Assembly: GCF_021018895.1 (NCBI RefSeq)
Contig: NC_079383.1
Span: forward strand, 21,565,853-21,629,852
DNA: 64,000 nucleotides
From: Seriola aureovittata
Lineage: Eukaryota > Chordata > Actinopteri > Carangiformes > Carangidae
Reading direction: 5' to 3'
The notes under the pieces were generated by a model. That model was given only the letters and a program-made list of their open reading frames with translations. It made no database searches and was not told where the DNA came from. A program made the position numbers and the translations under genes. Below are positions 22,114-34,693 of the stretch, piece by piece (within the stretch, counting starts at the first letter, position 1; each line of letters starts with the position of its first letter).

Positions 22114-24076
22114 ATGGGTGAGGTGGAGCTGTCCTGTCGTGCCTATGTGAAGATGTACCTGCACGCCTGTTTGTTTCCACGGTGCAGCATCAACGGGCTG
22201 CTTCTGTCGTCCAGCTCGGCAGGTGGCGCTGTGTGTGTGACGGACTGTGTGCCGTTGCTGCACTCGCACCTCTCCCTGGCTCCCATCACTCAGCTGGCTC
22301 TCACACAGGTAGGCCGTCTGCAGACGCGCTTGGTATCCTCACAGTTTGTTCAATCAAACTCAAAGTGAAAATCTGGAGGTGTAACTGGCTGCTACGTTGT
22401 GTGAGCCCAGTGTTTGCTTTGTCACAAAGCTAAACATCTGTTGTGAGGTTGTTTTCCAGCACATACAGCTTTTTGGGAGCTATTTCCTGAATCCTAAAAG
22501 ACTGTTTAAATTAGATGTTTAATCCATTTTCCTAGTTGTGACAAACAACAATAAAAATAAAGTGAGGATGCTTTCAAAAATAATGTCATGGATACTTTAT
22601 ATTTATCAGCTAACTTCACACAAAGTGCAGTAAACTCTCTGCTCTTACTTGAAGGGATTCCAATATGTATGTGATTTAAATGCTGTTTTAAAGTGACAGT
22701 CTGTCCTGTGTGTTTCAGGTGGATGTGTGGTGTTCACAGACTCAGCAGAGGATAGTGGGATACTATCAAGCCAACGCCTGTGTATTAGATAGTAGGTGAG
22801 TGTTCCAGCCCCTGATTTCTCTCCAAAGCAAAGCAAAGGTTGACACATCATACAGTCTCGATTTCAGTAAAATGTCAATACCATTTCTTTTTTTAATGTC
22901 GCCACCATTTATTCAACCCAACAGCCCGACACCATGTGCACTGAAGATAGCTGATAAGATTGCTGAGCAGTTTGACAATGCAGTTTTGTTAATGGTAAGT
23001 ATTAACTAACATAAAAGAGATTTGATTTTAACACCATGACTCTCCCTGCTGCCTTGGTTCATATTAGAAATTAGAGATATTAAACCTGGAACAAGAAGCG
23101 GATTAATAGGAAATCTGTTGATGCTAAAACATTGCTGTTGACAAAATGCTCTTGTCTGTCATTAGAGAATGAATACTTTGGGTATTTGGCTACTGTTATG
23201 CAGGTTTAAGGCGTCACTTTGGGATCATGTAACATTTTGTAGGTTTAAATGTTTTTTTTTTTTTTTTTAAATTTAATAAAATTTTATTCAAATTTTATTC
23301 ACAGCTTGATGGTAGTAAGATGTCGCCAGACTATCGGGTCCCTCCCATCGTGATGTACGAGCGCAAAGATTCAAGATGGATGCTCAAAGACAAACACACG
23401 TAAGACACAGCTGCTGGTGGTGGTGTTGGGGGGGGGCTAACTAACTGCAGTTACTTCCCTGTAGCTTTTGATTTTAAACATTTGAAATATTTTTGCTTCT
23501 TCTTTTCTTCCCAAAACTGCCCCTTGAAATCTTTTGTGGTGCATGTATATTATAACTTTAAATTCATATGTGCTACGCTGGGCTTAATGTCGTCATGCTG
23601 GCGTCTTGTTGCTCTGACTCTTTACATAATAGAAACTTCATCCTCACACCACAGGTTCTCCATATGAAGTAGATAATCTGATAAAAATTTTGATGTGCGT
23701 TGTTCCATAAATTTGCGTATTAATGAGGCAAAACTTCCGTTAGCATGCTTGATGATAAAGTACTAGATGTTCTTTTGTCATGATAGAGATCATGGAGAGA
23801 CATCAGTCCATAAGTCCAAGTGATTTAAATTCCCCTGATCACAGACACTACTGCGACATTAACACTGATTCATCCCTGTGGTCCGTCTTGTCCAGGATAA
23901 TGCTGAGACAGTGGGAGGAGACTCGGGCGATAGCCAGTCAGATGCTGGAGTCGGGCGATCACACGCTATTGGTGGATTTTGACAGCCACTTGGACGACAT
24001 TACAAAGGACTGGACCAATCAGAAACTTAACACCAAGATAGCAGAGCTCGCCTCGCCGGCCAACGGGAACATCTAA
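22114..24076 (+). CDS. emc9: ER membrane protein complex subunit 9
   Basis: A peripheral subunit of the ER membrane protein complex, which inserts and chaperones multipass membrane proteins; EMC9 and EMC8 are interchangeable cytosolic subunits. Exons: 22114-22308, 22719-22795, 22925-22994, 23305-23399 and 23896-24076 (618 nt, 205 residues; family about 205-210). The start MGEVELS matches EMC9 rather than EMC8. Other family features are TDCVPLLHSHLSL, VDVW, GYYQAN and VDFDSHLDDITKDWTNQKLN near the C terminus. The fold is an MPN domain. The JAMM metal-binding residues are absent, as in the rest of the family, so no peptidase activity is expected. Splice sites and phases are consistent, with no break found. 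Convergent with irf9. Confidence 0.96.
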
Positions 24077-26226
24077 GACGGAGACGTAGTGAGACCAGTT
24101 TGTACTAGAGCCCAGATTTATTTATGTTCTGACCCAACGTCATCGTCATGTACAAATGTGATTTCTTTTTTCTTTTTTTATAACCTGACACAGCCACATG
24201 TTCCACACAGAGTTTAGGAAGACGTTTATTTTTAATGCATTTTCTTGACTGAACAGGGACATAACATAGAACATGCATAAATAACAGAATATTTACTGCT
24301 GATTTAAAGGAAAAATCCACCTTAAAAAAAAAAAAAACAAACACCTGTAACACTGTTACTAATCACCTGTGGTATTTACATCTGGTCCTGTGTTGTCATT
24401 TGATGCTTAACTATTGTTATTCCTACATGTATTACAAGTAACGGTGGGGTGGACAAAGTAACAGAAACACCTTAAAATACAGAAGTCCTGCAGTGAATAC
24501 TGGTGTGTCGAAGCCCAGATGTTTGTTGAGTAGCATTAGTTTTAGCCAGATGTTCCTTATAAACTGCCAACTGAGTGTTTATCATCATTTGGTGCCTCAT
24601 CTTCTGAACTGCACTTAAATGCAGCAGTAAATCCTGTTTAGTCACTATTTTACACTTTAATTTGTAACTGATGCAACAGCAGGTGTCAGCTGGTTCCTCT
24701 GTCCGTCGCCTTCATACCTCAGATTCTTTTTTTTTTTTTTTTTTATAGAGGCCACACACACAATGCTTATTTGACTTAACATGACTCACTTGTGAAGCTG
24801 CCTTTTGTATTTTCAGTTCACGAGTTCTTGCCTAAACTGATCTTGTGACTTTCCAAGAGGAAATGTTTTTATAAATCCGCCAGCTCTTGCCAAAAACAGC
24901 TAGCTGTGTTAAGAGGAACACAGACATTTAACAGGATATTTGCTTCACATTTTGCCAAACTGCCACATTATGAAAAGGAGTATGAAAGCTTCATCACAGA
25001 CAGACACTCTGAGCTTCTGCACAGTATTTACTGCAGAGCTGCTGTTTTTAATTATAAGATGCTTCTGTTCTTTTGTCCACCTCTTGTAATCTACAACAGC
25101 TACAACTAATAACTCTCAAAACACTAATCAAGTTTTTCAGTAGGTTCAGTGAACGCAACATTAGCTTCTCCTGTAATAAAAAAAAAAAAAATGCACTGAA
25201 ACGAGCGATTTTCTAACACAGATGGATTTTTCCTTTAACGTGTCCTGACTGAGCTGCAGCGCCTCGGAGGGAGGCCGCGGCGTTCTGTCCGTCTCAACAA
25301 TGTGAAACTTTATCTATTAAAACACCGACAACCAACCCACATCTGTACGTACATCCATGTCTTCTGTTCACGAACAAAAACCTTCCATGAAAAACGAGTT
25401 TGAGTTTGAGATGATGTAAAAAAAACAAAAAAACAAAATACAACTACAGTGAGGATACATTTTTTTTCTGACTACTGCTCTACAACAACTTCACTTAAAC
25501 TCTTGTTTCCCTTTTTATTTGACAGTAAAATTAATATTTTATATCTAAAGGTTTCTATAGTGCTGTAGTATAAACAGTTAAGAGCTGATTCAAGCCGTGG
25601 TTCACTGCCTCTTTAGCTTGTGACACAATTTTGTTTTTCTGTCCTTTGAATACATAAAAGCACCTTCAGTTATCCAGTAATTTACAATGAAAACATGTGT
25701 TTTTGTTGTTGTTTTTCTATCCTGTTGATGTAACCTTGAGGGGGTCCTGAACCACTGGCTTAGAGGAAATTTAAAAAGGTGACGTTAACTCAGTTCTTCT
25801 CACAGAGTACAGACGAGTGTTAGTTTACGTGTAGTGCTTCCAGTACACCAACGAATCTCTTCAGGGAGGTCAGGGGCCAAAGTCCGGCCGTGAAAATCCA
25901 CTTCCAGGGGGCAGTGCGTTCACCATGTGATCTCTGGTCATAAAGTGTTAAAGCTCTGGATTACCTAACCTAAAAGTTACGTGTCTTAAGTGCTATGCTT
26001 TTATTTTGTTGCTCCGTTCGGGGATGAGTGGTGTGTGTATAAGATGCACACAGACTCTTATTTTGACATCAGCGATCATTCAGTGGTGAATGTTAAACAT
26101 GTCGACACATCGCTCCGCCCTCTTGGTCTCATTTTGTGAGACTGGGTTTAAACAGTAGAGAGGGGGGGGGGTTCATATTTTTTGGAATGAAACCCCCCCC
26201 CCCCCCCCCCACGTTGACTAAAGTGC
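24077..26226. other. Convergent intergenic region between emc9 and irf9
   Basis: Contains the 3' UTRs of both genes. Possible poly(A) signals are AATAAA at 25175-25180 (plus strand, just before a short A run) for emc9, and the minus-strand AATAAA corresponding to TTTATT at 26000-26005 for irf9. Both are guesses from motif and position. No further gene was seen. Confidence 0.5.
26162..26210. repeat. G10/C18 inverted repeat just after the irf9 stop codon
   Basis: Ten G (26162-26171) then TTCAT, a short AT-rich loop, then ATGAA, one extra A, and eighteen C (26193-26210). The arms can form a stem of about 15 bp with one bulge. In irf9 mRNA (minus strand) the G18 run begins about 17 nt after the stop codon. 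Confidence 0.9.
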
Positions 26227-29200
26227 TCAGAAGGTCCCGCAGGTGATGGTGTCGGATGTTGGCGAAGGAACGGTGACCAGGTTCAGAGTTATTTCTCCCA
26301 GAGGAGACTGACTGGCCAGAGACTGGAGGATGGTGATGGACTCGAAGATGGACTGAGCGTTCTGGATCTGCTGCTCCGCCCACGGGAAAGTGATCTGCAG
26401 AGGAGGGAGGAGAAGGTGGAGGTATCATTACCATGTTAGTCTGATGTCCCACTGATGCACAGCTTAATATCAGGTCAACTTCAGGACATGTTGAAGAGAG
26501 TTTACAGGAAATCAGCTGGAAAAAACGTCACCCAAGTTTTGTATTAACAGTTTAAATGCATTAATCATACTGTATCTTTAAAGCCACAGATATTCCTGCT
26601 GAACCGTGTCGTTTATTAATGTCAGCGACTGATAAACAAACGCACACGTCTGACTTGTGATATCACTCTGCCAGCTGCCACGACCCACGAGAGCGGCTCC
26701 ATGTGAAATTAGCAGTTAGTCGTTAATCTCATTACCAGATAAATGTCCATCAACGTCACAAAGTTTAAGATTAGTCGTAAAAAAAAAACGTTTTAAAGGA
26801 AAAGCGAGTTTTTGAACATGATTTTATGACACATATTTGGCATCAAGTAGAGCTGCAACTAAGTATTACTTATTAATTTATTATTATATTCTCAATTTAT
26901 TGATGGTTTTGTTTATAAAATAGTGAAATATACTATTATTATCTCTCAGAGCCGAAAATGAATTATTCAAATAACTTGTTTTGTCAGATCAAAACTCAAA
27001 AATATTCAATTTACCATCATATGAGTTAAAAAAAAATCCTCCAAATTTCAGAATATTTGTGCTTGAAAATTACAAATAATCAATTATCAAAATTAAATAA
27101 ACAAGAAATGACTGAAAAATGAACACACAGATTAGACATTTATAAGTAAGATTTGAGATCAAACCTCTGCAATAAAAATATATTTCATTAAAAGCACTAA
27201 ATAGTTTTGAGGTCGGATATTAACTGACTGATTTTTAGATCATTTTAAATAATTGAATTGATCAAAACGAGAGCAGGAGGCTGGAGGAGAGACACACGGT
27301 TCACTGCTGAGCTGCATGTGACAGATTCAGTTGAGGGTGTAAAGTTTCTTTACCTTGACAATAATGAGTTTTCTGGACGGGTCCTCGGTGTTATTCAGCT
27401 CTTCTCCGAAACACAGAGTGACGCCGCACTGAGGAGGCTCGCCGCCGTTTGACCGGAACTGATCCAGCTCTGGAAAAAAGGTCAGTTAAATAAATAAAAT
27501 AAATAAATACATACGACGATTCGCTGTTGAAACTTCGCTGAGATCTGACTGGATGTAGTTTCCGGGCTAAACAACTAATCCACTGCTTTAAGGTTGAACG
27601 AGATATTCAGGGTTGAAACTGGGATTAAAGTGAAGATTATTTATCATTATTATTTATTAATTTCTCCTGTTTCTTCCATATAGAGACAGAAAACACCCAG
27701 TGAGTCCGAGGCGGCGTCTTCACATGACTAACAGGTAAAATCTCAAAATATTCAGTTCACGATCACGACGACGAGAAGCAGAGAAAACCTTTCGATCGAT
27801 CAGGAATAATCTGTAAACTAATTAAAGAAGTTTAGACTATAAAGAGACTCATCCAATCAGATGAAGCGTGTGAGGAGTTCAGAGTCTTCACTCACGTTGC
27901 TTGAACACGTCTTTACTGAAGAGCAGCACCGGCTCGTTGTTTCTCTCCATCTTGTGCAGCCCCGGCGTGGTCGTGTGCGGCCCCGTCCAGAAGACCCGCC
28001 CCTGGCAGAACCGCTTCCCGTACACCCCCTGCCTCCCCGAGGTCAGCAACACGCCTTTCTCCATGAAGGGCAGCAGGGTGAACAGCGCCTGCAGCTCCTG
28101 GCCGGCCGGCAGCGTGGAGGGCGGCTCCGGCAGAGGGATGCGAGGGAACCTGACTTTGAGGGCGGCCGGCGTCGGGGGGACGGGGGAGGACGGCAGGTAC
28201 GTTATCCGCACGTCGGTGCCCTGGATTTGACGTCTGAGAACCTCCTGTCCTAAATAGTGAATCTCCACGTTGAAGGAGTCCTGGTCTGGAGACAGAAAAC
28301 ACACACACACACAGGAAGCATGAGACGATGCTTTACCCTTTCAAAATAAAAGATATCCACTCAAAGTCACACACTTCTGCAAAATCACAAAGGAAAACAG
28401 ATTGAATGTTATAATAGAGAGCCTGAAAAGTCTCCAGCATTTCAAGGGAGTGAACATACAGCTGTACTTAACAACTTGTTGAGTTTATTACCTCCTTGAG
28501 AATCAGGGACGGTCTCCTCGATCCGGACGTCCAGCCGGATCTCGTCGACCACTGCAGAGACAGACAGACATCCTAAATACAGAGTGATGAGCGGACGATT
28601 AGATCATGTCACAGATTGAATTAGAGCTCAGCTGCCGGAGTGAGCGCTCTGTTTCGCCGGCAGATGTGTAAACAGATCAGTCTTTCGGGTTTTGCAGGAA
28701 GTAACCTGGTTACGTACGTGCAGCAGGTGAGTTGATTAGATTCCTCACCTGTGTCCCTGACCTTATTTAGGAAGAGCAGCGGTGAGATAACCGGCTCTGT
28801 GGTGAGAGCTCGGCTCCTTCACGGCACAGATGTGGTTTTTTACAAAATAATAGAAACCAAATTAAATATAAAAACTACTCTGTGCATCATTACGTGCGAT
28901 GATGCAGCGCAGGTGTACATGTAATAAACCGATGAGGAATCAGGTTTCCCTTCAGATCCAAACGTCGGCACCGTGCCGGTATTTAATCAGACCCACCAGT
29001 GACTGAGTTACTGCGTCTGCCACGTGTGAAAGCTGCAGATTAACACGGTTAAACTCACCGTCTCTCTGGACGGTGGAGGCGTACTGCACGGGCTCCTCCG
29101 CCTGGATGATGATGTCGCTCTGCAGCAGAGCGTCTTCAACACACTGCGGATCAGAGAGGTTGCAGCTGAAGACACGGGTTTCTATCTCACTGAGACACCA

Positions 29201-32200
29201 GGCTTCCTGATTAATGACTCTGCAGTAGCATCATTATCATTATCTAATGCTAACATGCTAACATGCTAACAGGAGAAATCCTCTGTGTGGAGAAATCAGA
29301 CTCAACTTTGACCAACTTGAAGTTCAACTTGTACTTGTTCCATTGTTTTGAAATCCGCCCCTCCCCCCTCCCCCCTCCTCCTCCCTCCCCCGCTGCAGTG
29401 GGGGGGCCAACTCACCAGCTGAGACACCGCCAACTCCTCCTCCGTCTTTATCTGCTTGACGTTACTGGCATCGTCGCTGTCCAACTCGCTGCTCCTCCTT
29501 TTCGACCTCCTCGTACTTTTTTCTCTGCATTTCTTCTCAGGAGCGATTAAACCTGTGAAAACACAAGAGTTTAACAAAAAAACATCTGATCAATCGAACG
29601 GCAAATAACCGATTCTGAACGAGACACATCCGCTTCTGTCCCAGTTGCTGTTACAGTTGCTGTTGACACTGGCTGACCTCAGCGACCTCGCTGCTCCACT
29701 GACGGAGCAGAACAGCTGAGGGAGCTGCAGTCGCTCCGTCTGTTACAGAGCTGATTAATGTCAGGAAACATGCAGCGGTATTTTAAAGGAAGGCTGAGCC
29801 GGCCACGATTGTTATGATGGTGTGACTCCATCCAGCAACACTGTCATATAATATCTGGACTTACACTGAAAACATCTGTGCGGGACATTATTTTTTACTA
29901 CTTTAAAACGAGCCAGGATAATTAATAAAGTAATAAAGAGCAGTAAAATGATTGCAGTCAGCTTGTGTCAGTTGTACTTTGACCTTTTCTCACTGGGTGA
30001 CCCGCGAGGCACAGCTGGGTTATTTGTGTAAGAACTTTAAAACCAAAGAGAGATGCAAAGTGACTTATGTAAGTTGTGCGTGTGCATTCAAACTGAAGTT
30101 AAAAGCAGAAGTTAAAAGAAAATGAAGCTGATTTCAGGGAGAATTAAATTTAAAAAAGTAGTAAAAACCTTTGTACATAAAGAAATGTGAATAAATCCTG
30201 TTCTGATGAGTCTAAGGTGTTCAGGAGGGGGAAATCGAGCTGCGTCAGGTCACACGGTTCAGAGTCAAAGCCACAAAACAATAAATGTAGTCAGGAGCCG
30301 CACACCCAAGAAAAACATAGAAGGTAAAACTGAGAGAGAGTTTTAAAAAAAAAAAAAAAAAAAAAAGTGTGAACGTGACTCAGTGTGAAAAAGGAAGAAG
30401 ATGAAGGAAACTCATCGCAACACGAGGTGGAAAAAGGTTTCTACAGATTTAGTGTGTGAAATGTGAAGAGGTGGAATCACTGCCTGAGAAATCAATCAGG
30501 ACTATTTCTCCATGCGGAAGGATACTGTTGCAGATTTATGCTTTAAGAAAATAAACAAAAAAAAAAAAACACATTGAATCTACATTTATATGGATATTTG
30601 ACACTAAAATTAAAATATTATTTATTGATAAACCTGTGAAGATGTAAATACATTATCTATCATTAAATATCAGAAATCACTGGTGTGAAAATAATCAGCT
30701 GATTAATCTGTCAGTGGATCTTCACCTACAGGATCTTAAATGTGAAGGATTTCATGCTTTTTCTTTTTTAATTCTGGTGTTTTTCACTATTTTCTGACAT
30801 TTTATCGACAAAACAATCATTGATTAATTAAGAAAATAATCAGCAGAGTCATAAATAATTAAAATAATCGCCCTACAGGGATAACAAGTCATTTTCACAA
30901 GCCAAAAATTGTTTCTCAAATGTGAAGATTTGCTGCTTTTCTGTGTTTTAAATCTTTGTAAATTTAATATTTTCAGGTTTTTGACTGCGAGGTCAGAAAG
31001 GAAGAAAATATCTGAACTCATATTTAGATCAAGTCGTTTACTTTAAGATGAAAACTTCCAGGACTGAGCGATAGTTCAAAGTGATCAGTTAACGATTTAT
31101 AATAATATGATTTTAAATCCCACCTGCAATACAGGTTTCCAATTTATATTTCAAGCAGCTGCCACACTGATTGTCAGTCGTAGGGGGCGGAGCTGCGGGA
31201 TTGTTGCTGTCAGACAAGTACCAGGATAAAACTCTTAATATCTACAGCAACTGTTTTGACGGCTTGATGGTTGCAGCTCCTGCAGTGTGAGGATTCATCA
31301 CTCATTCTGTCGTAAACTTAAATATCTTTGTGTTTCAGGCGACTGATCAAAAACAAAATGTTCGTGGGAGCAAGAAAGAAATAATCGGACGAATCGGTCG
31401 TGACAATAATCGTGAGTTGAAGCTTCACTGACGATATTCAAAGCACTTGACAGCAGCTGTGTTGACCATGAGAAATCATTATGAAACCTGAGTGTAAACA
31501 CTGTGGGTTTGCGGGTCAACACTGCGTTCTGTGTGTTAGCGACACTCCTCCCTCTATGACTGTGCTGAATACAAACATTAGTATTTGTGTGTTTCATACT
31601 GAATGAGGTTCAGGTTTAAAGTCCGTGCACCTGTCACTGCGACAGATTATAATGTCAGAATAACTTCTTTTACAATCTGATCAGCTGCTTTCTGACTCTA
31701 GGTTACTTGTTTCATTGATTCTGTATCGGTTTCCTTCAACAGCTCCTTCTGGTCCGTTCTGGATCAGCACCGAGTCGTCTGGGAGAGACGCTAACATGTC
31801 ATGTCATGTGCTTTAGGGTTGGTAACCAATAACTATTTTTTATTATTGATTATTCTCTTGGTGAAATCCCAGAAAGTAAAACATGCCCATCGCGATTCCT
31901 CAGAGCCAAAGGTCAAAGGTGACGTCTCCTTAACCTGGAAGACCTTCAGTTCACAGTGATATAAAACAGAGAGAAGCAGCAACTCTGGACTCTGAGAGTT
32001 TTTCATATTTTCGCTTGATAAATGAAATAAATGATGAATGGATAGATCTAAATAGTTGGCGATTAAATATCCAATAGACTAGGAACTCAATCAATCAACC
32101 AACTGTAACTCAGTATTTCTCTGAACCACTCCCCCAGGAAATAAGCAGGAAAGCTGAATCTCCCTCCTTGTGTGGGAGAACGTCAGAAGACTTTAAATCC

Positions 32201-33850
32201 TCTCACCTTGCTCGCTGAACGGGACCAGGCGGTAAACCTTGTACGGCTCCGAGATGTCCAGCTGGGCTCGTTCCATCACCTCCTTAAACTCGGGGCTCTT
32301 GTTGAGGGCGCAGCGGAGGCGGGTCTTCCAGGACGCCGGGTTGTCCTGACCCCCTTCCGTCAGCTTCCCTTTGAACTCCGCCCACGCCTGCAGAAGACAC
32401 AGACGATTGGCTGAAGGTGAGTTACTCTTTAAGTCACGTAGATGTTGCAGAGTTTTGAGAATTACATTGTTTAGTGTTGAGAGGAAAAAAAAAATTTAAA
32501 AAAAGGAGGCATCGTGACCTTGAAGATGGCGGCGTCCTCGTCTTTGCGGAAGTCCTGTTTCCCCGCGTGTTTCCACGGGATGCGGAACATAGTTTTGGCC
32601 TCGTCGTCCCACACCAGCCCGGGGTATTTACCACTGCTGACCTGCAACAGTCCAATGTAACAACACACAACACATGAGTTTAATTTACTCTCTGAGCTGC
32701 GTCTCTCACTGTCTGTCCAACATGATCCACATGAGTTTCAGCTCTCAGGCGACGCACCCGAACCCTTTCATTAGTGGAGGTTGTGCAACCTGCAGACACT
32801 ACTCAGGGCTGAAACACCCACTGACCTCCTCTTCTGCACAATTTTAGGGAAAAAAAACACATTTAATCTACATTTATATTTAAATTTGACACTAAAATTC
32901 AAATATTATTTAATGAAAAACCAATAAAGATTCATATATTATAATATAATTAAATATCAGGTCTCTGGTGTGAAAATAATCTGCAATGTTTTTTATATTC
33001 TTGTGTTTTTCACCATTTTCTGACACTGACAAAACAATTATTGATTAATTAAGAAAATAACCAGCAGATTCATTGATAATTTAAATAATCGTAAGCTGCA
33101 GCACTAAATAGAGAACAAGTCATTTTTACAAGCAAAGAAAATGTTTCTCAAAGTTTCTTGTGTTTTAAATCTTTGTAAATGAAATATTTTTGTGTTTTTA
33201 ACTGTTGGTCAGACTAAACAAGACATTTAAAGACGTTGCCTCTGGCTGTGAGAAACACGGATCAGTTTTTTATTTGACATTTTATCAACTCTCTATCAAT
33301 AAAACTGAATATGATTCTTAAATATTTAAATTTATGTCCCATAGTATTTATAGTCTTCACTTTGTTATGGTTTTATCATCATGTGTTTTCACCTATTATC
33401 ACCTGTGAAAACTTGTTTAACACCTCTATGTGGTAATTGGGTTAAAAATAAATGTGAATCATGACAAGACAAGGTGCTGCGCTAATGATTATTTTCATTA
33501 TTGATTCATCTGCTGATGATGTTCTTGATCAATCGGGAAACAGTGAACTCAGTCACATAACATAAATATTCACATATGAAAAGAAAAGTTTGTTTTTAAA
33601 CAGATTATCAGAAAAGTTTTCTATAACTCAGCTAATTGATTGAGTGGAGAGGCAGCCTGTTGTTCACAGCCAAACTAAACTGTCTGTTCAGTGTAATTGA
33701 AGCTGTAAACATCAATATTAAATTTGTCTAATGTGAGTGGAGCCCTCTATCCTCTCTTTCCCTTTCCTTCTCCCCCCTCCCGTTCCCTTTCCTTTTCCTC
33801 CCCGCTCCCCCTCCCACTATATATTTCTGGCACACACACACATTAACACG

Positions 33851-33906
<56 letters not shown>

Positions 33907-33982
33907 TATTAATACACACACACACCTGCTCGACGATCCAGGAGCGCAGTCTGCGAGTGGAGCGCATTCTCCCGGCTGCCAT
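26227..33982 (-). CDS. irf9: Interferon regulatory factor 9
   Basis: DNA-binding subunit of ISGF3 (STAT1-STAT2-IRF9), which activates interferon-stimulated genes through ISREs. Coding exons on the minus strand: 33982-33926, 32641-32519, 32387-32207, 29552-29416, 29143-29059, 28551-28492, 28285-27896, 27469-27354 and 26394-26227 (1,317 nt, 438 residues), all phases consistent. Exons 1-3 encode the IRF DNA-binding domain with five spaced Trp (RSWIVEQ, GLVWDD, RIPWKHAGK, AWAEFKG, SWKTRLRCALNKS). The closest human match from memory is IRF9 (MASGRARCTRKLRNWVVEQ). Exon 4 holds a basic stretch (STRRSKRRSSE), a possible nuclear-localisation signal. Exons 7-9 encode the IRF association domain that contacts STAT2. 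Adjacent to rnf31 in the same orientation, as in mammals. IRF8 and IRF4 fit less well because of the N terminus and the neighbours. Confidence 0.95.
29360..29407 (-). other. G-rich tract beside the irf9 exon 4 donor
   Basis: On the irf9 sense strand several runs of three to six G begin within about 15 nt of the splice donor at 29415. The pattern fits an intronic G-quadruplex, which is known in other genes to affect nearby splice-site choice. Confidence 0.6.
30565..31015. repeat. Interspersed repeat block A in an irf9 intron
   Basis: Shares an ordered series of words with block B at 32855-33240: AATCTACATTTATAT, TTTGACACTAAAATT, CTGGTGTGAAAATAATC, GATTAATTAAGAAAATAA and TTTAAATCTTTGTAAAT. It belongs to the AT-rich dispersed repeats of fish and includes the 'ttttctgacattttatcgac' core. 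Divergent from block B, so old. Confidence 0.65.
31830..32095. repeat. Interspersed repeat fragment in an irf9 intron
   Basis: Contains attattgattattctcttgg, a 'cctcagagccaaaggtcaaaggtgacgtc' section and 'gttcacagtgatataaaacagag', all related to the common ATTATCGATTA repeat family. Confidence 0.5.
32855..33240. repeat. Interspersed repeat block B in irf9 intron 1
   Basis: Diverged relative of block A at 30565-31015 in the same orientation, with the same order of shared words. Either two insertions of one element or an old intragenic duplication. Confidence 0.65.
33735..33922. repeat. Polypyrimidine tract and (CA)n repeat at the irf9 exon 1 donor
   Basis: C/T-rich DNA at about 33745-33818 is followed by CA repeats at 33835-33904 and 33914-33925. 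On the irf9 strand the donor is CAG followed directly by GTGTGTGTGT, so the 5' splice site is formed by the first repeat unit. Confidence 0.85.
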
Positions 33983-34431
33983 GACTCAAAAGACTGAGCA
34001 GAGAAAAAGCCCCAGAGTCACAAACAACAGCAACACGACATCATCATCATCTTCATCATCACCAGCAGCAGCAGCACATGCACGTCTCAACATGTCCCCC
34101 ACGAAGTAATACTTTAATAACCTTATTTCATCACAACACATAATCAGTATCTAAACAATAGATAATAACAAGAAAATGTTTGAACAGCGACTTGTTTTAA
34201 TGCAAATGATCGATTTATACCGTGTGTGTGCAGCTTCAGTTTAACACGAGATGAACTCCCACAGATAAAAACAGCTTCTTAAATTAACTATTTTTTAAAT
34301 GGAGTCTGGTTATATACAACAATAAATGAGGCAATAAAACATTAAAAAAAAAAACCCCGTCTCCTCCCACCTGTTTTACAGATAAATATAAGTCATTCAA
34401 ATATAGATTCTAACAGTGAAGGAAGTACATA

Positions 34432-34560
34432 AGTTTCGTTTACCTCGGTTTTGTTTCCTCCGGTGTGTGTGCGCGGACTGACGCTGTCTGCTCTCTGCGG
34501 CCCGAGCTCCGCTGCTTTTCAGCAGACGCTCCTTTTCCCCGAAATCACGTGACTTACCAT
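34432..34560 (-). promoter_or_regulatory. irf9 promoter and noncoding exon with GAS and E-box
   Basis: A GAS element fitting TTCNNNGAA (TTCCCCGAA) is at 34535-34543, and a palindromic E-box, TCACGTGA, is at 34545-34552. On the minus strand, a sequence differing at one position from the ISRE core GAAANNGAAACT lies at 34443-34432, overlapping a likely donor (CCGAG followed by GTAAAC) of a noncoding first exon. A matching acceptor lies just upstream of the start codon, near 33997. STAT binding would fit interferon induction of irf9; that is inference from motifs. Confidence 0.5.
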
Positions 34561-34693
34561 AAACGGCGTGTGAGCCACCAGGGGGCGACACCGGGCACAG
34601 ACTAAATATTTATTTTATTTAAACAGTTATACATGTGTTGTTCCTCATTCAGAGTTCAGATTTTCAGGAATTAAAAGAGACATTATTTTAGAC

